A program made the position numbers and the translations under genes. This document shows, in pieces, positions 40,370 to 49,661 of a stretch of DNA of 64,000 bases (position 1 is the stretch's first letter; the number at the start of each line of letters is the position of its first letter). The notes beneath the pieces are model-generated. The model worked only from the letters and a program-made list of their open reading frames with translations. It was not told the DNA's origin and searched no databases. This DNA is from Gp13-AA77 sp035946735 (GTDB taxonomy: Bacteria > Acidobacteriota > Terriglobia > UBA7540). Location of the stretch: assembly GCA_035946735.1 (NCBI GenBank), contig DASYYZ010000182.1:40569-104568 (forward strand), written 5' to 3'.

Positions 40370-42520
40370 CTAAGGCTTCCCGTATTTCTCGAGCCACTTC
40401 AGCTCTTCGCGGACCTTGATTTTGCCGTGCCAGGGGTTTTTGTCGAGCGAGTGCCCTTCGCCTGGGAACACGAGCAGACTGGACGGCACGCCGCGCGTAA
40501 ACAGCGCTCGCTCTAGTAGATAATCTTCGCCCACGTAAACACGAATATCGTTTCCGCCCCCGACTACGTGAGTGGGTGTCGTAACCTTGTCGAGCTGCCA
40601 GACGGCGGCCTCGGCGTTATAGTTCGCCTGCGCCTGCCACGGGAGTCCGCCAAGAAAGTAGGCATCGTCGAACGTGGTGTCGTCGTTGCCCCAGTTGGCC
40701 ACGTGCTCCACCGCGCCCGCGCCTGTGACCGCCGCCTTGAAACGGGTGGTCTGCGTGATGAGCCAGTTCGTCATGTAACCCCCGTAGCTGTAGCCACCTA
40801 CGGCGAGATGAGAGGGATCGGCGATGCCGTCGTGGACCAGCTGATCGACACCCTCCAGGATGTCCTTCCCTGGCCGCGAGACGATGTGCGGAATGATGCC
40901 CAGGGCGAAGGCGTCGCCGTACCCAACCGAGCCTCGATAATTAGGCTCGAACACCAGCCAGCCATCGGTCGCGGCAAGCGCGGCCCACTGGTACCAGTCC
41001 GCTTCAAAGTGATTCCCGTCAGCGTCCTCGGGGCCGCCGTGGATGAATGTAAACGTGGGCAAGTGCTGGGCTCCGAACCTGCCGGGCGGATAGATCAGCA
41101 TGCCTTCCACCGCGACCCCGTCATCGGCCTTCCAGCGATAAGGTCGACCTTCTGGCAGCGCGCGAGCGGCGAGGAAAGCATTAAAGGACGTGATCGGGCG
41201 GGCCTTATCGATCTGGTCCGGACTCTCGGCAAGATAGACCTCGGTGGGCTGGTCGAGAGAAGAATGGACGAAGGCGATGCGCGGCGAGTGCGCAGCGGCG
41301 TCGAGCGATTCATAGGTTCCCGGCCACCCGGAGCGCGGCGACATCTCCGAGTCCGGCAGGCCCTGAACGTAAGGCTGCACCTCAGTACCCTTGCGTCCGA
41401 CGAGCATCAGACCGCCGCTAGAGAGCACTGCATAATCGGTCAGAGCCCCTTCGAACTTCGCCCCCCAGCGCTTGTGGACCGGCGCTCCACTTGTGTTCGC
41501 CGCGTCCGGTAGATCGACGGAGTAGACGCGTCGCTGCGCGTCCTCATACTCGCCCTCCACCGAACCGTTGAGAACGGAAAAAAACACGCACCGGCTATCG
41601 GGTGACCAGCCCGGATTCTCGTAGATGGCCTGTGCGTGACTCAACCGGTGCACCGCGCCCGAGGGTAAATCGACCAGTTCGATGTTATAGGCCTCTAGCG
41701 CTTCCTGCCGCTCAGAACGGGAGTCCGTCGTGAACGCAAGGTAACGGCCGTCCGGCGAGGCGACGAGCTTTTTCACGCGCCACGGCGTGTTTGCTACAGT
41801 CTGGGGCTGGTTCGCAGGCTGAGCGGCGGCAAGTTTGGCCAGAGTTGCGGCTACCTCGGCGCGACACAACACGTCACCGCGCTCCGATTCGCGGAACTGA
41901 ACTACGTCCTTCCAATCTTTTTTGTAAGCCTCGTCCTGAGCGGAGGTCCAGGGAGTGCGCGTCGCAAAATAGATCAGGCGAGAGTCGGCCGACCAGGCAA
42001 AGGCATGCACCTCCTCCTTGCCGTGCGTGATGGGAAAGCCCTCGCCGCCGCCGGCAGCGATCACCCAGACCTGGCTCACGCCCTTGTCGCTCTCCGCCTC
42101 ACCTTCGTGCTCGTCGGAGGACTCGTCCGGCCCTTGTGCCTTGCCTTCAGGCTCGATGGGCGCGCCGGCCCGATCCGAAAGGAACGCGATCCAGCGCCCA
42201 TCGGGGGACCATTGCGGGCTGGAGTCGTGCCCGCTGTTGGTCAATGGAATCAGGGAGCCCTTTCCGCCCATCTCCTTGTAGAGCCAAAGGTCGCTCCGGA
42301 AGCGGTTTTGCTGCCAGTCGGCGCGCCCGGTCTCGACGACCACCGCATCACCGTCCGGGGCGATGCGCACGGCGTTGATGGAAACAGAGTTGAAGAAGTC
42401 GTCGAGCGTCAGCGGCGGCTTCTCGGCGGCGAGGGATAAAGAGGCAGGCGCGAAGGAAAAGAGCGTAAGGGTCCAAAATGCCAGGGTGATCCTGGCGGGG
42501 ATCGAATCGGAAGTTGTCAT
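40370..42520 (-). CDS. S9-family (prolyl oligopeptidase-like) serine peptidase, exported
   Basis: A 716-residue peptidase with a signal peptide (about residues 1-32, ending SLAAE). The N-terminal beta-propeller has repeats such as SPQWSPDGRWIAFLSDRAG and NPGWSPDSRCVFF. The C-terminal alpha/beta hydrolase domain has the nucleophile in GGYSYGGYMTNW (about residue 573), and His in FPGEGHSLDKN (about 692); the acid is probably in the VGGGNDIRVYVG segment. It is of the acylaminoacyl peptidase / dipeptidyl peptidase type and probably digests oligopeptides in the periplasm. No operon partner. Confidence 0.92.
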   Translation of the reverse strand: MTTSDSIPARITLAFWTLTLFSFAPASLSLAAEKPPLTLDDFFNSVSINAVRIAPDGDAVVVETGRADWQQNRFRSDLWLYKEMGGKGSLIPLTNSGHDSSPQWSPDGRWIAFLSDRAGAPIEPEGKAQGPDESSDEHEGEAESDKGVSQVWVIAAGGGEGFPITHGKEEVHAFAWSADSRLIYFATRTPWTSAQDEAYKKDWKDVVQFRESERGDVLCRAEVAATLAKLAAAQPANQPQTVANTPWRVKKLVASPDGRYLAFTTDSRSERQEALEAYNIELVDLPSGAVHRLSHAQAIYENPGWSPDSRCVFFSVLNGSVEGEYEDAQRRVYSVDLPDAANTSGAPVHKRWGAKFEGALTDYAVLSSGGLMLVGRKGTEVQPYVQGLPDSEMSPRSGWPGTYESLDAAAHSPRIAFVHSSLDQPTEVYLAESPDQIDKARPITSFNAFLAARALPEGRPYRWKADDGVAVEGMLIYPPGRFGAQHLPTFTFIHGGPEDADGNHFEADWYQWAALAATDGWLVFEPNYRGSVGYGDAFALGIIPHIVSRPGKDILEGVDQLVHDGIADPSHLAVGGYSYGGYMTNWLITQTTRFKAAVTGAGAVEHVANWGNDDTTFDDAYFLGGLPWQAQANYNAEAAVWQLDKVTTPTHVVGGGNDIRVYVGEDYLLERALFTRGVPSSLLVFPGEGHSLDKNPWHGKIKVREELKWLEKYGKP

Positions 42521-42869
42521 GGCTTGCAGTTTATCCGAAGCGAGCCCGAAGCCTCAGAAAGCCCGAACCGCCCGAATCAACAGGAGCACCGGGCAGAGCT
42601 TAGCGCATCGACGCCCGAAGCTTAAATTACGAGCCCCTAAGCGCAAACCTACCCGCCCGGCGCGTCGTCATTTAAGCCTGCATTCTCGGTGTGAGACTGA
42701 CCCCGGCACGGCAGGCCGGATATGACGCTGTCGAACAGAGCAATGGTCCGTCATTAGCGCGCTTAATCTGTCACCGCAGGCGTCAGAAGCTTCACAACCC
42801 GCATAAACACTGGGTTGAGGTGTGACGCTTGCGGCGCCCGGAAAAAAGAGCTTCGGACGCGCTTTGGGT
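42521..42869. other. 349-bp gap without recognisable gene
   Basis: No coding frame with a supported start or family, tRNA or clear hairpin is seen. It should hold the promoter of the S9 peptidase gene on the minus strand, but no box pair stands out. A run of six A (42842-42847) gives a T run on the minus strand after the small secreted protein gene, without a convincing stem. Confidence 0.4.
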
Positions 42870-43289
42870 TTAGATTTGTTCGACTATCACGTACAAGTTG
42901 TACGTTCCCTGCCCGTTTGTTACAGCACCTAACTGAATAGGTGTTCCAGCAACGTCCTCGATGAGGAGCTGACCGGACTCCGATTCAGCAGTACCATTTT
43001 CGTTGCCGGAAAGCACTATTTGAGCCTGGTACGAGGCAAAATCGTCCGTGTAGTATCCAGTCAGTGTCGGCGTGTCTGGGTTGCTCGCTGTGTCGTAGTA
43101 CACCGAAATGCGGTAGGTCCCGCCCTTTGCCGGAGTAAACAGCGTTGTGACTGGAATGTTGCCCGTCTGATTCTTGAACGCGCGTCGGGCGACAATTATC
43201 GGACCCGTCGGCACACTCTCGGTCGAATACATTGCAACGGCAGAAAGACACAGCGTAGCTGCACAAATCATACCGGCCAGTTTTTTCAT
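42870..43289 (-). CDS. Small secreted hypothetical protein
   Basis: A 139-residue protein with a signal peptide (KKLAGMICAATLCLSAVAM). Two ATGs lie two codons apart; the second (43289) has AAGGAGG seven bases upstream and is preferred, since the first is almost on top of that site. The mature part is predicted all-beta (TYRISVYYDTASNP, YQAQIVLSGNENG, TYNLYVIVEQI), like a small carbohydrate- or surface-binding domain. No family recognised. Confidence 0.65.
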   Translation of the reverse strand: MKKLAGMICAATLCLSAVAMYSTESVPTGPIIVARRAFKNQTGNIPVTTLFTPAKGGTYRISVYYDTASNPDTPTLTGYYTDDFASYQAQIVLSGNENGTAESESGQLLIEDVAGTPIQLGAVTNGQGTYNLYVIVEQI

Positions 43290-43393
43290 ATTCATTCCTC
43301 CTTGAGTTTTGAATCAAGGGCCAAAAGAGGTCTTTCCTGAAACCAGGACTCACGCCGCCAGCCTGGCCAAGGTGGACCGGCCTTTCGGCGGCG

Positions 43394-43696
43394 TTACAGC
43401 TTTTGATTCACGGGGCTGAGGCCTGACGTTGGCCAGGCATAATCCTTGAACTCACCGCTGTAGTCGAATCCCCCGAGCGGGATGGGCTTCTCCGCGCTGA
43501 CAGGAAGGCCCGCCCCCCGCACGGCGGCGAGCACCTCAGCCTCGTGGATTCGCGAGGCGTCGTACTCAATCACCAGATGCTGGTCCTGGAAATCGACCCC
43601 GCGGATGCCGTAGATCGTGGAAAGCGAGCTGGTTCGTTCGATTTCCTCCGTGGTGAGCTCGCGGCTCAGGCGATAGCGCGTGTTCAAGAAGGTCAT
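43394..43696 (-). CDS. Small HMA-like hypothetical protein
   Basis: A 100-residue protein. The start at 43696 has GGAG eight bases upstream; an in-frame start 14 codons earlier is less likely. The part TTEEIERTSSLSTIYGIRGVDF to VLAAVRGAGLPV has the beta-alpha-beta pattern of heavy-metal-associated (HMA) domains, but the metal-binding CxxC is absent. It may be a fold relative with another role. It is divergent from the Fpg gene. Confidence 0.55.
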   Translation of the reverse strand: MTFLNTRYRLSRELTTEEIERTSSLSTIYGIRGVDFQDQHLVIEYDASRIHEAEVLAAVRGAGLPVSAEKPIPLGGFDYSGEFKDYAWPTSGLSPVNQKL

Positions 43697-43825
43697 AGTG
43701 GAACTCCAGGGCACGAGCATAGCATAGACAGAAACCATGGGTCATGGGTCGGGAGGACAACAGGAGAGCCCACGCTGCCGGCCGATTGCTGACGGCTCTC
43801 CGGTTCCGTGCCATGATATTGCACC

Positions 43826-44749
43826 ATGCCTGAATTGCCGGACATCGCCGTGTATATTGAGGCGCTGGAACGACGTATTCTCCGGCGGAAGCTCGAGCGC
43901 GTGCGCCTGTCGAGCCCTTTCCTGCTGCGCACCGTGACGCCGGCGATTCCGGAACTGGAAGGGAGAAGCGTTCAGCACTTGCGTCGAATCGGAAAACGCA
44001 TCGCGGTCGGTTTCGAGCAGGACTACTGGCTGGTGCTGCACTTGATGATTGCCGGACGCTTGCACTGGCGCGACAACAGCTCGCGCGACGCAGGGTCACG
44101 CGTGAAAAAACTCGCGCCACGCAAGGAGCTGGCGGCGTTCGATTTTGATTCGGGCAGCCTGGCGCTCACCGAGGCCGGATCGAAGAAGCGAGCCTCGCTC
44201 CATGTCGTGCAAGGCGTCGAAGCGTTTCGGGACTTTGACCCGGGGGGCCTCGAGGCGCTTGAGGCAAGCCTCGATGAGTTCGCGGCGCGCCTCACTTTCG
44301 AGAACCACACCCTCAAGCGCGCCCTCACCGATCCGCATCTTCTGAGCGGCATCGGCAACGCCTATTCCGACGAGATCCTGCATGCGGCGAGATTGTCGCC
44401 CGCGGCGCTCACTGGGCGCCTGAACGGCGAGGAGATCGCGCGCCTTTATGAAGCCACCCGCGCCACGCTCCGGGAATGGACCGCCAGGCTGCGAGAAGAA
44501 GCACGAGGCGGTTTCCCCGAGAAGGTAACGGCGTTTCGCAAAGGCATGGCCGTCCACGGCCGCTATGGCCAGCCTTGCCCGCACTGCGGCGCCAAGGTGC
44601 AACGCATCCGGTACGCCGACAACGAGACCAATTACTGCCCGCGCTGCCAGACGGGCGGGAAGCTGCTGGCGGACCGGTCGCTTTCGCGGCTGCTCAAGCG
44701 GGACTGGCCGCGCACGCTCGAAGAGTTAGAGGCATTGAAAAGAAAATAG
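43826..44749 (+). CDS. mutM: Fpg/Nei-family DNA glycosylase
   Basis: A 307-residue base-excision repair enzyme that removes oxidised bases and nicks the abasic site. The N-terminal catalytic Pro-Glu is in MPELPDIAVYIE (usual PELPEVE is altered). The conserved Lys is Lys57 (RRIGKRI). A helix-two-turn-helix follows (LSGIGNAYSDEIL, about 173-185), and a C-terminal zinc finger with CPHC (about 252) and CPRC (about 272). It belongs to the Fpg/Nei superfamily; the altered start and long insert (KKLAPRKELAAFD) mean the preference (8-oxoG versus pyrimidines) is unsure, so the symbol is tentative. Confidence 0.88.
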   Translation: MPELPDIAVYIEALERRILRRKLERVRLSSPFLLRTVTPAIPELEGRSVQHLRRIGKRIAVGFEQDYWLVLHLMIAGRLHWRDNSSRDAGSRVKKLAPRKELAAFDFDSGSLALTEAGSKKRASLHVVQGVEAFRDFDPGGLEALEASLDEFAARLTFENHTLKRALTDPHLLSGIGNAYSDEILHAARLSPAALTGRLNGEEIARLYEATRATLREWTARLREEARGGFPEKVTAFRKGMAVHGRYGQPCPHCGAKVQRIRYADNETNYCPRCQTGGKLLADRSLSRLLKRDWPRTLEELEALKRK

Positions 44750-44962
44750 GCCTTCGACCGAGACTCGGAGGCGACACGATGGCCCACAGCCCGCGAAGCG
44801 GGCGAAAGACGGCTCACGCGGAATCCTCCACGTACGTCCCACGACTTACTGGAGCGTTGTGGCGCGGCTGAAAAAGCCCGCCCTGACGAGGCCCGACGAA
44901 TCGTTTTCAACAAACCCTAGGCTAGGCTTGTTGACCACAGTGTCTCTGGCCGCCGCCCTTTG

Positions 44963-46162
44963 TCACCTCTCAGGCACGAAAACGAGCGCGACGGGCGACG
45001 GGACCTCCAGCACTTGTCCGGTGGGCTTCAACGTGCCGGTCCGGGGATCAATTTCGAACACCACGATGTTGTCAGAATCCTGATTGGCGGCAAGCAGATA
45101 GCGGCCGGTAGGATCGATGGCAAAGTTGCGGGGCGTCTTGCCCAGGGTGGGAGCGTGCTCGAACGGCTTCAGGGTATGACGGCCGGGATCGATGGCAAAC
45201 ACCACAATACTGTCCTCGCCGCGGTTCGAGGTGTAGAGGAACCTGCCCGAGCGGCCCAAGGCGATTTCGGCGGCTGAGTTTTCGCCCGTGAATCCGGGCG
45301 GCAACGTAGGCACGGTCGTGATCTCGCTCAAGGCGCCGGCCGCCTTGTCATAGGAGAACACCGTAACGCTTGCTTTGACTTCGTTGAGCAGGTAAACAAA
45401 ATTCCCGGTGGCGTCAAAGACGAAATGGCGGGGGCCGAGCCCGGGCATGACGCTGGCGGAAGGCGGATCGTTGGGAGCGAGTGAGCCGTCGGCAGCGTCG
45501 AAATGGTAAACCAGCAGCTTGTCGAGTCCAAGGTCGGCGGCGAGCGCGAAGCGGTTGTCCGGGGAAACGGCAATGTCGTGCGCGTGCGGACCCTCCTGGC
45601 GCTGAACGTCCACGCTATGCCCCGTATGCTGAACGAATGCCGAAGCCTTCCCGATGCGCCCGCCGTCAGCAATCGCAAATACCGCAACGCTCCCGCTCGA
45701 ATAGTTGGCCACCAGAACGTACTTTCCGGTCCGATCCAGCGACACAAAGCAAGGACCGGTGCCTCCGCTCGGCACCGTGTTCAGCAACTTCAGGCGGCCG
45801 TTGGGGCGATCGATCGAGAAGGCGCTCACCGCGCCGCTCTTCTCCTCCGGTTGGCCGGGGTAGGTCTCCGTCTCGTTCACGGCGTAAAGAAAACGCCGGC
45901 TCGGATCGACGGCGAGGAATGAAGGATTCTCCGTTTCGGCCGCCAGCGGGTCAGGACCGAGCGGCGTCAGGCGCCCCGACCGGAAACGGTAGACGTAGAT
46001 GCCTTTGCTGCCGCGAACGGTGTACGTGCCGGCGTACACCAGGTACGAGGCCGCGTCCATCGCGCGCCTCTTGTGCGCCTTGGGGCCGGTGCCGGTAAAT
46101 GCGAGCGGAGTTGTCGAGATCAGAATGAGCGCTGCCATGCAGTTCCAATTCAGGATTCGCAT
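44963..46162 (-). CDS. Lactonase family protein (6-phosphogluconolactonase-like seven-bladed propeller)
   Basis: A protein of about 399 residues with a signal-like N-terminus (MRILNWNCMAALILISTTPLA), so it may be periplasmic, unlike cytoplasmic Pgl. Seven repeats of the type NPSFLAVDPSRRFLYAVNE, GPCFVSLDRTGKYVLVANY, HDIAVSPDNRFALAADLGLDK and RNFAIDPTGRYLLAANQDSDNI build the propeller. The family hydrolyses sugar lactones; export suggests some other lactone or no enzymatic role. No pentose-pathway gene is adjacent. Confidence 0.88.
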   Translation of the reverse strand: MRILNWNCMAALILISTTPLAFTGTGPKAHKRRAMDAASYLVYAGTYTVRGSKGIYVYRFRSGRLTPLGPDPLAAETENPSFLAVDPSRRFLYAVNETETYPGQPEEKSGAVSAFSIDRPNGRLKLLNTVPSGGTGPCFVSLDRTGKYVLVANYSSGSVAVFAIADGGRIGKASAFVQHTGHSVDVQRQEGPHAHDIAVSPDNRFALAADLGLDKLLVYHFDAADGSLAPNDPPSASVMPGLGPRHFVFDATGNFVYLLNEVKASVTVFSYDKAAGALSEITTVPTLPPGFTGENSAAEIALGRSGRFLYTSNRGEDSIVVFAIDPGRHTLKPFEHAPTLGKTPRNFAIDPTGRYLLAANQDSDNIVVFEIDPRTGTLKPTGQVLEVPSPVALVFVPER

Positions 46163-46268
46163 GGCAGCTATCAAATCGCAATCTGGCGAGGAACGCAAGG
46201 GGCTACCACACCGGACCTAAGAGGGGTGAATCCCGGCTCCGGCGGAGCAGGGCTTTCGGCTCCCACAC

Positions 46269-46297
46269 TTGACACGCGAGACATGGTACTTTACGAT
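46269..46297 (+). promoter_or_regulatory. Putative promoter of hrcA
   Basis: TTGACA (46269-46274), 17 bases, TACGAT (46292-46297), 45 bases before the hrcA ATG. No CIRCE (TTAGCACTC-N9-GAGTGCTAA) element is seen here. Confidence 0.7.
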
Positions 46298-46342
46298 AAA
46301 GATGTAGTCTAATCGACTGGAACAGCAACAGTTAGAGCGATC

Positions 46343-47398
46343 ATGAGCGACCGGCAGGAGAAACTTGAACGAAGGCAGCTCGAGGTACTGGCGAGCGTGG
46401 TCCGGCGCTATGTGGCCAGCGGCACGCCGGTAGGCTCGAAGAGCGTAGCCGAGGACTTCCATGACAGCCTGAGCTCCGCCACCATTCGCAGCATCATGGC
46501 GGAACTCGAGGCCGGAGGCTACCTGCAGCAGCCCTATACGTCCGCGGGCCGCATTCCTACCGACAAAGCTTACCGCCTCTACGTGGACCGGGTGGCCGGC
46601 GGCGCCAGCATCCATCCGGACGTGGCGCGCTACATCCAGGAAGCGCTGGGAGTGGAGGGCATTGAGCCGGATCAATTGATGAGCCGGACTTCGCACCTGC
46701 TGTCGGAGTTGTCGCGAAACGTCGGTCTGGTGCTGGCTCCGGCGCTCAGCGAGAAGCTGCTCGAGCACGTGAAGTTCGTGGCATTGCCTGAGCGCAGGGT
46801 GCTGGTGGTGATCGTCTCCCGCCCCGAGGTGGTCGAGAACCAGGTGATCCGCCTCGAGAGAGAAATACCCCAGAATGAGCTCGATCGCGCCGCGGACTAT
46901 CTGAACGCCGAATTTCGAGGCTGGTCGCTGCGAACCATCCGGATGGAGGTCTTCAAGCGCATGGAAGAGATGCGGGCCACCTACGAAACCATCCTGACGC
47001 GGGTGGCGCGGCTGTTCGAGGAAGCCGCCATCGGCCAGCAGGAGTCCGGCGCGCTCTTCATGGACGGCACCGTCAAGATTCTGGAGCAGCCGGAATTCCT
47101 GGACGCGAGCCGCATCCGGCAACTGGTGGAGACCTTGGAGCAAAAGGCGAGGCTGGTGGAGATTCTGACGGTTTGCATCGAAAACTCCTCGAGTCCCCGC
47201 GCGACGATTCTGATTGGACGTGAGAATCCGGCCGCCGAGATGCAGCCGTACACACTGATCGTGGCGCCCTATTCCTATCGCAACCGGACGGTGGGCGCTG
47301 TGGGCGTGGTGGGCCCGACGCGCATGGAGTACGACCGCGCGATTCAAGCGGTGGAATATATCGCCAATCTCACCAGCAGGCTGCTCAGCGTCAATTGA
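46343..47398 (+). CDS. hrcA: Heat-inducible transcription repressor HrcA
   Basis: A 351-residue repressor of chaperone genes that binds CIRCE and is kept active by GroEL. The N-terminal winged helix (residues about 5-80; VRRYVASGTPVGSKSVAE, SSATIRSIMAELEAGGYLQQPYTSAGRIPTDKAYR) is highly typical, followed by the GAF-like core and dimerisation domain ending AVGVVGPTRMEYDRAIQAVEY. It starts a chaperone group with grpE and dnaJ. No CIRCE precedes it, so it is probably not autoregulated through that element. Confidence 0.96.
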   Translation: MSDRQEKLERRQLEVLASVVRRYVASGTPVGSKSVAEDFHDSLSSATIRSIMAELEAGGYLQQPYTSAGRIPTDKAYRLYVDRVAGGASIHPDVARYIQEALGVEGIEPDQLMSRTSHLLSELSRNVGLVLAPALSEKLLEHVKFVALPERRVLVVIVSRPEVVENQVIRLEREIPQNELDRAADYLNAEFRGWSLRTIRMEVFKRMEEMRATYETILTRVARLFEEAAIGQQESGALFMDGTVKILEQPEFLDASRIRQLVETLEQKARLVEILTVCIENSSSPRATILIGRENPAAEMQPYTLIVAPYSYRNRTVGAVGVVGPTRMEYDRAIQAVEYIANLTSRLLSVN

Positions 47399-47545
47399 GT
47401 TCGCAAGCGCGTCTCAGGCTGTGGTCCTGCGCCTGCGGGCCTTGTACCGGGTTTTCAGCAGTCGCATCCAATACAAGTATGGGTGCGGCAGGCGCATCTG
47501 CCGTCTCCTCGCGGCGAACTCGATATACAATGAGGATCGACCAAA

Positions 47546-48178
47546 ATGAAGACTGAGAATGACAGCGCAACGCGAGCGGCGGGCCGGGCTCAGAACCCGC
47601 CGGCCGCCGCGGATTCGGCGGTCGAGAATTCGGGGGGCGTTCAGGCGGCCAAGCCGGCGGGCGACTTACCGGAGGACCTGGCCGGAGCCTACCGCAGGCT
47701 CCTCGCCGAAAAGGAGGAGCTTTACGATCGGCTTTTGCGCAAACAGGCGGAGTTCGATAATTTTCGCAAGCGCACCGAGCGTGAAAAGGAAGACCTCCTG
47801 AAGCACGCCTCGGCGGACTTGATTCGGGCGCTTCTACCGGCCCTTGACAGCTTCGAGCGCGCCCTCAAGCATCGCAATCCGAAGGTGCCGGCTGAGTTCT
47901 ACAAGGGCGTGGAGCTGATTCATGGCGAACTCGCGGACGTATTACGCAAGGCAGGTCTCGACCCGTTGGAAACTGTGGGGGCGACTTTCGACCCCAACTT
48001 CCATCAGGCGGTTGAGACCATCGAGTCCGCCGAGCATCGCCACCACGAAATCGTCGAAGAGCTGCAGCGGGGTTACAGGCTCAAGCAACGGCTGCTGCGG
48101 CCTGCGGTGGTTAAGGTGGCGGTGGCGCCGAGCTCGGGTGATCAAGCCGAGAAGGTGAAACGCGGAGATTCCGATTGA
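47546..48178 (+). CDS. grpE: Nucleotide exchange factor GrpE
   Basis: A 210-residue cochaperone that makes DnaK release ADP. A disordered N-terminal tail (about 1-50) precedes the long coiled coil (YRRLLAEKEELYDRLLRKQAEFDNFRKR) and the beta domain with DPNFHQAVETI and LQRGYRLKQRLLRPAVVKVA. GAGG lies before the ATG. It is 148 bp after hrcA. No dnaK is next to it. Confidence 0.95.
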   Translation: MKTENDSATRAAGRAQNPPAAADSAVENSGGVQAAKPAGDLPEDLAGAYRRLLAEKEELYDRLLRKQAEFDNFRKRTEREKEDLLKHASADLIRALLPALDSFERALKHRNPKVPAEFYKGVELIHGELADVLRKAGLDPLETVGATFDPNFHQAVETIESAEHRHHEIVEELQRGYRLKQRLLRPAVVKVAVAPSSGDQAEKVKRGDSD

Positions 48179-48257
48179 GGTCGGTTTATGGGCGCGCTGT
48201 GACCACGCGGGACCTCCTACTGCAACGGATTGAGGACCACTAGATTTGCCCATCGAG

Positions 48258-49382
48258 ATGAGCCAAAAGCGCGATTACTATGAAGTACTAGGCGTGCCGC
48301 GAGAAGTAGCTGAAGCCGATCTGAAAAGCGCCTACCGCAAGCTTGCGCTGCAATACCACCCGGACCGCAACCCCGATAAGAACGACGAAGCCACGGAGAA
48401 GTTCAAAGAGATCACGGAAGCTTACGGGGTGCTGGCCGATCCTCAAAAGAGAGCGGCTTATGACCGGTACGGTCACGCCGGAGTTTCCGGAGCCGCAGGA
48501 CAATCCTGGCCGGACGTGTCGTCCACCATCTTTGCCGATTTCGAAGACCTGTTCGGCGAGTTCTTTGGAGGGGTTTTCGGCCGCGAAACGCGGTCGCGCA
48601 ATCGCGTGCAAAGAGGCGCAGACCTGCGCTACGAGATGGAGATCGCTTTTGAGGAAGCGGCTCAGGGCCTCGAAACCAAGATCAAGATCCCGCGCTGGGA
48701 AACCTGCTCGGAATGCGGGGGTCGCGGGGGCAAACGAGGCAGCCAGCCCGCCGCCTGTACGGTCTGCCACGGCCGGGGTCAATTGCGCCATCAGCAGGGC
48801 CTGTTCACGGTAAGCCGGACGTGCCCGGAATGCCAGGGTTTCGGCCAGGTGATCCGCGACCGCTGCCCGGAATGTCACGGCGAGGGCCGCCTGCGCCAGG
48901 AGAAGATCCTTGGGATCAAGATTCCAGCCGGCGTCGAGGATGGAATGAAGTTGCGCGTGAGCGGCGAGGGCGAGGGAGGGGTTTTTGGCGGACCGCCCGG
49001 TGATCTTTACGTCGTTCTCAAGGTTCGCGAGCACGCCTATTTCGAACGCAACGGCAGCGACCTCTACTGCACGGTTCCGGTGAGCGTGGCTCAGGCTGCG
49101 CTCGGTACCGAGATCAAGGTGCCCACTTTACGAGCGCCGGAGAGGCTCCGCATCCCCGAGGGCACGCAATCGGGATCCGTCTTCAGGATGCGGGGGTCCG
49201 GCATGCCGCGCGTGGAGAGCAGTGGCCGCGGGGACCTCTACGTTCGTGTGCAGGTGGTGACTCCCACCCGCCTCTCGCGAGAGCAACGGCATCTGCTGGA
49301 GTCACTCGGCGCGAGCTCGCGGGTGGACAACAAGCCGCTCGCCCGGAGAGCCCAGGAGAACGTGAAGGACAGCTTCGCCTAG
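48258..49382 (+). CDS. dnaJ: Molecular chaperone DnaJ
   Basis: A 374-residue Hsp40. The J domain has HPD (YHPDRNPDKN, about residues 33-42). The Gly/Phe region is short. Four zinc motifs of CxxCxGxG type are intact: CSECGGRG, CTVCHGRG, CPECQGFG and CPECHGEG. The C-terminal substrate-binding domains follow to the end. Start at the ATG 48258; a TTG four codons upstream is also open. It comes 79 bp after grpE, forming hrcA-grpE-dnaJ. Confidence 0.95.
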   Translation: MSQKRDYYEVLGVPREVAEADLKSAYRKLALQYHPDRNPDKNDEATEKFKEITEAYGVLADPQKRAAYDRYGHAGVSGAAGQSWPDVSSTIFADFEDLFGEFFGGVFGRETRSRNRVQRGADLRYEMEIAFEEAAQGLETKIKIPRWETCSECGGRGGKRGSQPAACTVCHGRGQLRHQQGLFTVSRTCPECQGFGQVIRDRCPECHGEGRLRQEKILGIKIPAGVEDGMKLRVSGEGEGGVFGGPPGDLYVVLKVREHAYFERNGSDLYCTVPVSVAQAALGTEIKVPTLRAPERLRIPEGTQSGSVFRMRGSGMPRVESSGRGDLYVRVQVVTPTRLSREQRHLLESLGASSRVDNKPLARRAQENVKDSFA

Positions 49383-49425
49383 ACCGGTTCTTCGCGCCGT
49401 TGGAACATCGGATGACCTAATGAAG

Positions 49426-49532
49426 ATTGCAAAATACAGTGACTTCATTCTCTGTAGCGCCCCTCTATGAGCGGCGAAAGACGCCGGTCGCAGACCGGCG
49501 CTACAGCAGCGGTCGACACTCTATTTTGCGAT
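49426..49532. repeat. Nested inverted-repeat element between dnaJ and lepB
   Basis: Three inverted pairs are nested: ATTGCAAAATA with TATTTTGCGAT (49426-49436 and 49522-49532, one mismatch), CTGTAGCGCC with GGCGCTACAG (49452-49461 and 49497-49506, perfect), and CGCCGGTC with GACCGGCG (49482-49500). No gene lies inside. The CTGTAGCGCCGGTCTGCGACCGGCG style recurs in many soil genomes as a dispersed repeat, so this is probably a mobile palindromic element. Confidence 0.6.
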
Positions 49533-49661
49533 GCTCCAATAGCCTACAGACTAGGGTTCCGATGGCCTCTGGCCCTGTGTTCGGATGGTCCTGTGAACGC
49601 CGCTGAGTGACAATCCGGCTTGGTGCGCGTCTTATGGCATCAGTGAGGTGTGTGGGAGGGT

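Noticed and set aside
46217..47347. A 376-codon minus-strand frame opposite hrcA
   Set aside because: The plus strand encodes a textbook HrcA; the antisense protein is His/Arg-rich with no domain.
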